A DNA stretch of 14,388 nt from Candidatus Cloacimonadota bacterium (GTDB lineage Bacteria > Cloacimonadota > Cloacimonadia > Cloacimonadales > TCS61), in contig JAUVIJ010000020.1 in NCBI GenBank assembly GCA_030592835.1, forward strand, positions 1 to 14,388, written 5' to 3'. How positions within the stretch are numbered: the first letter of the stretch is position 1; the number at the start of each line of letters is the position of its first letter. Made by a program: the position numbers and the translations under genes. This document shows, one piece after another, positions 7,905-13,859 of the stretch. The notes under the pieces are model-generated. The model saw only the letters and a list, made by a program, of their open reading frames with translations, did no database searches and was not told the DNA's origin.

Positions 7905-7924
7905 GATAACTCTCACGAGTTATC
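7905..7924. promoter_or_regulatory. Perfect 8-bp inverted repeat, possible operator
   Basis: GATAACTC (7905-7912), spacer TCAC and GAGTTATC (7917-7924) form a perfect dyad whose near arm is about 20 bp upstream of the candidate pilC -35 box, centred roughly 65 bp before the predicted start. That position suits an activator dimer site. It could instead be a second terminator hairpin, as an AT-rich but not U-run sequence follows on the minus strand. Confidence 0.35.
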
Positions 7925-7973
7925 ACATGACAATAATTATCAGAAGATACATGAATATTCTACTAATTAAACA

Positions 7974-8005
7974 AATACATAGGAGGCAGTTGCCTCCTAT
8001 GTATT
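7974..8005 (-). terminator. Strong hairpin terminator after the pilin gene
   Basis: AATACATAGGAGGCA (7974-7988) and its exact complement TGCCTCCTATGTATT (7991-8005) are separated by two bases, giving a near-perfect 15-bp dyad. In the minus direction it is followed by TGTTTAATTA, a moderately U-rich tail. It lies 55-87 nt after the pilin stop and upstream of the pilC promoter. It probably ends or attenuates the pilin transcript and protects its 3' end. Confidence 0.7.
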
Positions 8006-8060
8006 AATTATTAAATCATGATTTTAAAAAAAAGGACTTTTAAATAAGCATAAATCCTAT

Positions 8061-8477
8061 TTAAGTTGAAGTAGCACTTAAATCAATTGTCCAAGAACAG
8101 TCAGTCCAAAGCAAGGTCAATTCAGGATCAGCTCCTTCTACACCGGCTGCTAAAATTTTTAAATCCGCGGTAGTTAATGTAGCATCGTATTGTCCATTTC
8201 CAGTTGCAAAATCATTAGTTACATTTTCTGTGAAGCCTATCCATTCAACTAAATCAGTTAGATCTCCAGCTACAACGGTACTACTACCTTTACCGCCATG
8301 GGTGGGGGGTGTTTTATACCAGGCTACGGCCTGAGTTGCGAACATGTTCAGATCCGAGATACAGGCATTCCTGTTAGAATTGAAAGACTGTTGGTTGAAC
8401 ATTGTAATACCAACTGCTACAGCGATACCTACGATAATTACACTAAGAACAATAAGTAAGATTTGTTGAGTTCCCAT
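8061..8477 (-). CDS. Major pilin-like protein, nearly leaderless
   Basis: A 138-residue protein with one N-terminal hydrophobic helix (MGTQQILLIVLSVIIVGIAV and on to about residue 28), then a helix, then a small Gly/Ser/Thr/Asp-rich domain with two cysteines, C39 and C127, which could form a disulphide as in type IV pilins. Size and layout fit a pilin major subunit. It has no basic leader, no GFTLIE and no Glu5; if a prepilin peptidase acts, the only plausible cut is after G2. The ribosome binding site is the best in the window (AAGGAGG, four bases before the ATG). The gene has its own sigma-54 promoter, starting about 40 nt upstream, and is followed by a strong terminator, as expected for an abundant subunit. 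I recognise the layout and the pilC/pilB context, not a named family. Confidence 0.82.
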   Translation of the reverse strand: MGTQQILLIVLSVIIVGIAVAVGITMFNQQSFNSNRNACISDLNMFATQAVAWYKTPPTHGGKGSSTVVAGDLTDLVEWIGFTENVTNDFATGNGQYDATLTTADLKILAAGVEGADPELTLLWTDCSWTIDLSATST

Positions 8478-8527
8478 ATTTCCTCCTTTGATTTATAGGT
8501 TTATTTTTTTAACAACATTTCCATTCA

Positions 8528-8543
8528 TGCAAAAGTTATGCCA
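8528..8543 (-). promoter_or_regulatory. Sigma-54 (-24/-12) promoter of the pilin gene
   Basis: The minus strand reads TGGCATAACTTTTGCA from 8543 to 8528. Against the consensus TGGCACG-N4-TTGCA it has the invariant GG and GC, the exact spacing, and only the CG pair replaced by TA. Transcription would start near 8517, leaving about 40 nt to the pilin ATG. A sigma-54 activator of the NtrC class is encoded two genes upstream, which fits the known PilS/PilR control of pilin genes. Confidence 0.85.
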
Positions 8544-8564
8544 TTACCTAAATTAAAAAATTGT

Positions 8565-8580
8565 TAGATATCCGTATCTA
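8565..8580. promoter_or_regulatory. Small inverted repeat just upstream of the sigma-54 promoter
   Basis: TAGATA (8565-8570), TCCG and TATCTA (8575-8580) form a perfect 6-bp dyad about 22 bp upstream of the -24 element. It could be a regulator or bending-protein site, or chance in AT-rich DNA. Confidence 0.25.
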
Positions 8581-8665
8581 TATATTTCATAATAAAATAC
8601 GTTATATATTGTATTTATAATCCAAATGTGAGGACTGCATATTTACAATAAATAGATGGATGAAA

Positions 8666-8683
8666 TGTCAATAATTAATGACA
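8666..8683. promoter_or_regulatory. Candidate enhancer site for the NtrC-class activator
   Basis: TGTCAATAATTAATGACA is an 18-bp near-palindrome (16 of 18 positions symmetric) with TGTC/GACA arms, about 150-165 bp upstream of the predicted pilin start. That is a normal distance for a sigma-54 enhancer. PilR sites are known to contain TGTC half-sites. Another GACA lies at 8711-8714. Whether the local activator binds here is inference. Confidence 0.4.
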
Positions 8684-8711
8684 CAAACAATGAGCATGTA
8701 ATAAAAAGCCG

Positions 8712-8728
8712 ACATATGTTCTATATGT
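8712..8728 (-). terminator. Weak hairpin with downstream T-run, possible end of the ligase-gene transcript
   Basis: ACATAT (8712-8717) and ATATGT (8723-8728) pair around a 5-nt loop. On the minus strand the stem is followed by CGGC and then TTTTTATT. It would end transcription from the ligase-like gene about 275 nt after its stop. The stem is AT-only apart from two pairs, so it is weak. Confidence 0.25.
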
Positions 8729-8750
8729 TTTATTCTACAATCTAACTTCC

Positions 8751-8771
8751 GAATACGCCTTTGGTGTATTC
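8751..8771. repeat. Hairpin in the intergenic region
   Basis: GAATACGCC (8751-8759), loop TTT and GGTGTATTC (8763-8771) pair over nine positions with a single G-T wobble. On the plus strand it is followed by CGATGTTTTTCATTTT. It lies between two imperfect copies of a sequence containing TACAATCT (8728-8750 and 8778-8801), so it could be the core of a small degenerate repeat. Confidence 0.4.
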
Positions 8772-8848
8772 CGATGTTTTTCATTTTACAATCTGGTTTC
8801 CAAGTTTTCAGTCTGTGTGAAAATGATTGAATCCATACTTACTTATCA

Positions 8849-8953
8849 CACTGAGCGAAGTCGAAGTGCCTTTATAATGCAATCTCTATCCTTCGACTCC
8901 GCTTCTGCCTTCTCCGGCAACTGCCGGATTCAGCAAGACAGGCAGGATGACAG
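8849..8953. repeat. Composite intergenic repeat element (TTCGACT/CACTGAGCG type)
   Basis: CACTGAGCGAAGTCGAAGTG (8849-8868) is followed after a short AT-rich spacer by CTTCGACTCCGCT (8891-8903), which is the inverted complement of its AGCGAAGTCGAAG core at 12 of 13 positions. Then come TCCGGCA-AC-TGCCGGA (8913-8928), a perfect 7-bp hairpin, and CAGGATGACAG (8943-8953). The parts look like fragments of a dispersed intergenic repeat that I have seen in uncultured and FCB-group genomes, here interrupted by the TCCGGCA hairpin segment. Its GC content is clearly above that of the flanks. It has no coding role; a plus-strand open frame across it is not credible. Confidence 0.55.
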
Positions 8954-9002
8954 CTTTGTTACATTTTCAAACAATCTGAGGGGTTTGGGAACGAGTGTTC
9001 TA

Positions 9003-10304
9003 TTATACAACTATGGATCTATCGAAACAACCAAGAAAGAAAAAGCATAACATTCCATTATATGTTGTATGCAAGGGGAATGAAAAAAAAGAGATAACTG
9101 TCATAAAAATTAATGGGTAAAAAAATAACGATAAATGGATTTTATTATACTTTGACCTTAAGAAAGTACTGGATAAATGGAAAATTAAATATATCATAAT
9201 CACAAAACCAAATATTCCATTCTCAGCAAATATTTGAAGGTATTCATTATGTGTATGTACAGGAGTAAGTTTATAATTTATATTCACTTTTTTATTACCG
9301 AACTCATGAAATAGTTCTGTTTGTTTAACTCTGAAAGCAGGCAAATCTAATTCTTTATGGATTCTTTTTGCTTCTGTTCTGAAACTTCCGGTTCCAAATC
9401 CTGTTATGGGTTTTTCTCCTATCATTTTAAGAGCTATCTTCCAAAATGTAAGGCGTCCACTGAAGCCAAGATTGTTTATCTCAACAGACTGAGCTATATG
9501 AAAATTTGATGTTGTTAAAATGAATATTATAGTTACTACCAGTAATCCCAGTAGCAATTTGTAAACAATGGCTTTCTTTCTCCTTACAAGATTTCTATAT
9601 CTAGATAGTATAAAAATACTTACAATGAATAAACCCAACCAACTTGCCCTCGTCTGAGATATCAGTATCGTGTAGAACATGATCCAACTGCTGATAAGAA
9701 AGAAATTTCTATATTTCTTTCTGGAAGTAAAAAAACTAAGGAAAACTGAGATTAGAAAAATAAATGAAACAAAATGAGAAAATTTGTTCACATTACCAAT
9801 TGTTCCAAGAATTCTCATTCTTCCTGGAAAATGAAAAAGATCTATAATATTATAGTACAATCCGATATATTGTGTAATTGCAATCAGGGATTGTATAACA
9901 CCTACAACGATTAAAAAAAACAAAAACCTGTTCACTTCTTTTCCGTCTAAGCTAAAGGCATAGAGGTAAATTATATAGAAAAATGTAAAACCAAATATTA
10001 CCCGAGAAGCATCAAGTTCAAATTTTGCTAAAGCAGAACCAATTAAGAAAATAACATATAATATAAGAAGAGTAAAATTAATCCGTGAGAAAGGAAATTT
10101 TATTTTTGTTTTAAACTTTAACAAGTAACAGGAGAAAATAAAAAGACTGATGGCAGCTAAATAATATTCCTTGAATGAATCATAAACAACTTCTATATAA
10201 TATTCTTTTCCTGTAAATGCCGAAGGAATAACTATGAAAGGGAGTATTAAGTAAAATATCCAGAGTTTGTTATAAGCTTTTTTAAAAATCTCCGATATGA
10301 TCAT
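9003..10304 (-). CDS. O-antigen ligase / O-oligosaccharyltransferase-like (Wzy_C family) membrane protein
   Basis: A 433-residue polytopic protein with roughly 10-12 hydrophobic segments. Family-type motifs are RILGTIGNVNKFSHF (164-178), SQTRASWLG (216-224), GRLTFWKIALKMIGEKPITG (283-302) with GFGTGSF after it, and the periplasmic-loop HTHNEYLQIFAENGIFG (350-366). This pattern is shared by WaaL ligases, Wzy polymerases and PglL/PilO pilin O-glycosylases, which cannot be told apart from sequence alone. It transfers a lipid-linked glycan to lipid A-core, polymer or protein on the periplasmic face. The ATG is 4 nt after the activator gene's stop, with no clear ribosome binding site, so it is probably translationally coupled. 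It is visibly more AT-rich than its neighbours, a possible sign of transfer. Its position next to the pilin gene makes pilin glycosylation a reasonable guess. Confidence 0.82.
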   Translation of the reverse strand: MIISEIFKKAYNKLWIFYLILPFIVIPSAFTGKEYYIEVVYDSFKEYYLAAISLFIFSCYLLKFKTKIKFPFSRINFTLLILYVIFLIGSALAKFELDASRVIFGFTFFYIIYLYAFSLDGKEVNRFLFFLIVVGVIQSLIAITQYIGLYYNIIDLFHFPGRMRILGTIGNVNKFSHFVSFIFLISVFLSFFTSRKKYRNFFLISSWIMFYTILISQTRASWLGLFIVSIFILSRYRNLVRRKKAIVYKLLLGLLVVTIIFILTTSNFHIAQSVEINNLGFSGRLTFWKIALKMIGEKPITGFGTGSFRTEAKRIHKELDLPAFRVKQTELFHEFGNKKVNINYKLTPVHTHNEYLQIFAENGIFGFVIMIYLIFHLSSTFLRSKYNKIHLSLFFYPLIFMTVISFFSFPLHTTYNGMLCFFFLGCFDRSIVV

Positions 10305-10308
10305 GTTT

Positions 10309-11730
10309 TCATTTACGAAAGGTTGATGGATCTATCTCATATTTCTTAAACTTCTCATACAGATTCTGTCTTTTTATCTCCGAAATTCTGGCGGCTTTGC
10401 TGACATCTCCTTTTACCATTTTCAGTAATTCGATGATATAATTCTTCTCAAAATTATCTTTCAGTTGAGGAAAAGGTGTATTCAAATTCGGGATCAACTG
10501 ATCCCGATCGTGTTCACCGGTAAAATTATATATGGTCCCCGGCAAGTCCTGAGGGATGATCTTGTTATGTTCAGTCATGGCGACAGCATGTTCGATAGTG
10601 TTCTTCAGTTCACGGACATTTCCTTTCCATTCCCGTGTGATCAGGATCGATATCACCGGTTCGGATATTTTTAATCCTGGTTTTTTATATTTTTCGGCAA
10701 ATTCATTCACGAAAGCATTAGCCAGCAGCTTGATATCCTCCTGTCGTTCCCGCAGTGGTGGAATATGAATATGAATAACATTAAGTCGATAATAGAGATC
10801 TTCCCTGAAATTACCATTACTGACTTCTTCTTCTATATTCTTGTTGGTGGCAGCAATTATCCTGACATCTACCTCTATATCCCGATCGTCCCCAACCTTG
10901 CGGATAACTCCCTTTTCCAGGGCACGGAGGAGTTTTACCTGAAAAGCAAGCGAAGTTTCGGTGATTTCATCGAGGAAAAGAGTTCCGCCATCGGCTTCCT
11001 GAAAATATCCCATTTTGTCTCTGATTGCACTGGTGAACGATCCTTTTTTATGTCCGAAAAGCATGCTTTCCAGAAGGTTTTCCGGTAAACTGCCGCAGTT
11101 GACAGTGACGAATTTCTGTTCCTTCCTTTTACTGTTTCTGTATATCAACTCGTCAAAGCGTTCTTTTCCTACTCCAGTATCACCTGTTATAAAAATTGTG
11201 GTCCCCAGTGGAGCCGCTTTTTTTACCTTTTCCATAACAAGTTGGATAGCATGACTATTACCGACGATATCGGTTCTCTCAAATCCGGTGGTCAGAATTT
11301 TTCTGAGCCGGTTGATCTCTTCCGATTGCCACCTGACCTTCAGGATTTTCTGGATCATCAACTTGATAAGTTCCAGATCCTCTACCGGTTTTTCAATGAA
11401 ATCATCGGCTCCCAGTTTCATAGCTTCGACAGCCATTTCTATCGAGGCTTTACCGCTGATAACAATAACAGCAACCTGGGGCCATTGAGCCTTTATTTTT
11501 TTCAATAGTTGCAGACCATCCAGATCGGGCATGACCAGATCCGTCATAGCTATCTGATATTCTTTTTGCTTTAATTTCTCTAAAGCTTCCGCAGTTGAAG
11601 CTGCTGTATCGATCTCGTATTCGTCTTCTAATTGTCTGCGGAAGATGATCCTGGTATCCAGTTCATCATCCACGATCAGTATTTTTGCAGGATGAGTAAG
11701 AAAATAGGATCTGGAATCGTTATGTTCCAT
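10309..11730 (-). CDS. NtrC-class sigma-54-dependent response regulator (PilR-like)
   Basis: A 473-residue activator with the complete NtrC layout. The receiver domain (15-130) has D21/D22, phosphoacceptor D64 (MTDLVMPD), S92 and K114. The AAA+ domain (about 153-390) has Walker A GDTGVGKE at 183-190, Walker B GTLFLDEI at 249-256, the sensor stretch RIIAATNKN from 290, and FREDLYYRLNVIHIHIPPLR with presumed arginine fingers R309 and R315. The C-terminal Fis-type helix-turn-helix (about 430-465) carries GDVSKAARISEIKRQNLYEK. The sigma-54-contact loop reads GSFTSA at 230-235 in place of GAFTGA. The start ATG at 11730 has AGGA seven bases upstream and follows the histidine kinase gene by 13 nt. 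It probably activates the sigma-54 promoter of the pilin gene. Confidence 0.93.
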   Translation of the reverse strand: MEHNDSRSYFLTHPAKILIVDDELDTRIIFRRQLEDEYEIDTAASTAEALEKLKQKEYQIAMTDLVMPDLDGLQLLKKIKAQWPQVAVIVISGKASIEMAVEAMKLGADDFIEKPVEDLELIKLMIQKILKVRWQSEEINRLRKILTTGFERTDIVGNSHAIQLVMEKVKKAAPLGTTIFITGDTGVGKERFDELIYRNSKRKEQKFVTVNCGSLPENLLESMLFGHKKGSFTSAIRDKMGYFQEADGGTLFLDEITETSLAFQVKLLRALEKGVIRKVGDDRDIEVDVRIIAATNKNIEEEVSNGNFREDLYYRLNVIHIHIPPLRERQEDIKLLANAFVNEFAEKYKKPGLKISEPVISILITREWKGNVRELKNTIEHAVAMTEHNKIIPQDLPGTIYNFTGEHDRDQLIPNLNTPFPQLKDNFEKNYIIELLKMVKGDVSKAARISEIKRQNLYEKFKKYEIDPSTFRK

Positions 11731-11743
11731 ATGATTTTCCTGT

Positions 11744-13834
11744 TTATTCCGTTGCCGGCAGTATCATAATAAAGGTACTGCCCTTTTTGATTTCGGTTTT
11801 AATTTCGATTTTTCCCTTCAAATTTTCAATAATATTCTTACTGATTGCCAGACCAAGTCCGAATCCACTGCCGGAATTTGTTTTTTTTGTAGTGAAATAA
11901 GGTTCAAAGATCTGATTCAGAAAACGATGATCTATACCTTCTCCTGAATCAGTGATCTCGATAGCAACATTATCCTCCTGATGATAGGTTCTGATGATCA
12001 GGTTCTTTTTTTCCGATTTTTCCAGGGTTTCCAGGGCATTATTGATGATATTGACGAAACAAAGACTGATATCTCCATAAACAGCATTTATCTTAGGCAG
12101 ATCTTTTCCCAGGTCAATGTCAAGATTTACCTGATGTTTGAAGAAAAGATTATGCTTCAGTAATTCGATTTCCTGTGTGATCAACTCGTTGATATCCAGT
12201 GGTTGACTCATGGAAGTTTTGTCTTTCTGGACTTTACTGAGTATTTCTTTAACCATATGAGCCAAATTTTTTCCTGCGTCCAGTATTTTATTGATATCAT
12301 TATTATCAGGAAAATCCCTTTTTAATAACTGTGTAAATCCCAGGAGTGAATTGAGGGGTGAATTAAGATTATGGACAATACCTTCGACCCTGCGGCCAAT
12401 CTCTGCCAGTCTGTTGCTTTTGATCAGTTCAAGTTCGAGAGCTTCCTGAGCTTTTTTGGCATTAATTTCCGCTGTAATATCGGAAATAAAACCCAGGAGT
12501 TTTTTATTGTTTTCTCCGGATACTTTATGTAAGTTCAAGAATAGGAATTTCTTCATATTTCCGATAGATATCTCGTAATTGCTTATGGTCAGATTACCAT
12601 TTAAAGCCTTATTCTTTTCCTGTTTTTTGAGTTCAATGAAATCATCAAGGCTTTTCCCAATAACATCCTCCATTTTACTGATAAAGAATATTTTCAAAAA
12701 ACTGGGGTTGCAAAGAGTTATCTTAAAATCGGGGTCAAGCCAGAATATACCCGACTCCAGATTATTGGTGATCACTTTATATTCTTTTAAATTCTGGCTG
12801 TAATCGTTCACAGAATTATTCATGATATTAAACGTGTCGACCATGTCTCCCAACACACCTTTATATTTCTTCTCCAGGGGAGCCATGATCTCCGGATTTA
12901 CACTGATCTCATACATTTTATCACTGATATTTCGGACCGGGTGAAGGATTGTAGATCTGAACCAGGCACCGAATAAGGTAATTATAATTGTTGCTATAGC
13001 CATTAAAATGAGGACAAGCAGAAAAAAACTCTGCTGAGTAAAACTGTTTACATAGCGAGGGTAAAAATAGGTATAGATAACTTGAGGATCATCATTAAGA
13101 TCATACAGTACAGATAATCCGACTGCAATGTCGGTTCCATACCTGAAGATCTGATTATTTTTCTTATCGTCGATCATCAGATCGAGATTGAGATCGATTT
13201 TATTCATGACATTAACAATTGATTTTGATAATTTTTCCACAACCGGTTGTATCGGATAGGGCAGAAGATAAGATGATCCTCCTACATCAGTGGTGACAAT
13301 GTTCTTATCATAACTCTGTAAATTGATGATGATGCCTTTCCTGACATAATTCCGAATAATCGTGGAATAGCTTATACTGTATATCTTAAAGCCATAATTC
13401 ACCAGGAAAGAACCGGACGATCTATCTGCCGGTAAATTTCTGATATCAGGGATATACTTGTTTACCAGATCCCAATCTTCCCCGATGATCTGCACATTAT
13501 TTTCATCAAAAATAGCGATATAATTATTTTTTGTTTCATTAGTGAGTTCATTTTGTAGGTTGGTCAAGTATATGATATCATTCACTTCCATTGCATCGAT
13601 GAATTCTTTTTCCACGATAATATCCTGGATAAGATTCTGAGAATCGGCAAAGTGATTACGCAAATTGAAGGAGAATTCGGTTAATGATTTGTTGATTCCG
13701 GTATTTTCATATTGTTTGATCCCCAATTTGATCAATTGCCATTCCACCAGCATTAAGATCATCACCAGGATGAAGGTAATGATGAAAAACAGGGCAAAAA
13801 CCCTTTGTTCCAAACTCTGTTTGAGTCTGTTCAT
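11744..13834 (-). CDS. Membrane histidine kinase with PAS domain, partner of the NtrC-class regulator
   Basis: A 696-residue sensor kinase, counted from the ATG at 13834 (AAGGA seven bases upstream). An upstream in-frame TTG at 13912 would add 26 residues and overlap the preceding gene, and is less likely. Residues about 13-36 form one membrane helix and 269-290 a second, enclosing a periplasmic sensing region of about 230 residues; a HAMP-like segment follows. A PAS domain (about 356-454: ESGIFWLDPDFKITLCNPSF) precedes the H-box EGIVHNLNSPLNSLLGF with phosphoacceptor H488. The ATP-binding domain is complete: N-box NIINNALETL at 595-604, G1 DSGEGID from 629, F-box FEPYFTTKK and G2 GSGFGLGLAISKNII. 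It lies 13 nt before the NtrC-class regulator. The periplasmic ligand is not predictable. Confidence 0.9.
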   Translation of the reverse strand: MNRLKQSLEQRVFALFFIITFILVMILMLVEWQLIKLGIKQYENTGINKSLTEFSFNLRNHFADSQNLIQDIIVEKEFIDAMEVNDIIYLTNLQNELTNETKNNYIAIFDENNVQIIGEDWDLVNKYIPDIRNLPADRSSGSFLVNYGFKIYSISYSTIIRNYVRKGIIINLQSYDKNIVTTDVGGSSYLLPYPIQPVVEKLSKSIVNVMNKIDLNLDLMIDDKKNNQIFRYGTDIAVGLSVLYDLNDDPQVIYTYFYPRYVNSFTQQSFFLLVLILMAIATIIITLFGAWFRSTILHPVRNISDKMYEISVNPEIMAPLEKKYKGVLGDMVDTFNIMNNSVNDYSQNLKEYKVITNNLESGIFWLDPDFKITLCNPSFLKIFFISKMEDVIGKSLDDFIELKKQEKNKALNGNLTISNYEISIGNMKKFLFLNLHKVSGENNKKLLGFISDITAEINAKKAQEALELELIKSNRLAEIGRRVEGIVHNLNSPLNSLLGFTQLLKRDFPDNNDINKILDAGKNLAHMVKEILSKVQKDKTSMSQPLDINELITQEIELLKHNLFFKHQVNLDIDLGKDLPKINAVYGDISLCFVNIINNALETLEKSEKKNLIIRTYHQEDNVAIEITDSGEGIDHRFLNQIFEPYFTTKKTNSGSGFGLGLAISKNIIENLKGKIEIKTEIKKGSTFIMILPATE

Positions 13835-13859
13835 AGATTTATCCTTCGAGTATTTCAGT

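Noticed and set aside
8817..9050. Plus-strand open frame of 77 codons in the intergenic region
   Set aside because: It runs across the repeat fragments and into the end of the ligase-like gene, has no convincing ribosome binding site, and its product is low-complexity with no family features.
10465..11508. Several plus-strand open frames opposite the NtrC-class regulator
   Set aside because: They are antisense to a well-conserved gene whose motifs are all in the minus-strand frame.
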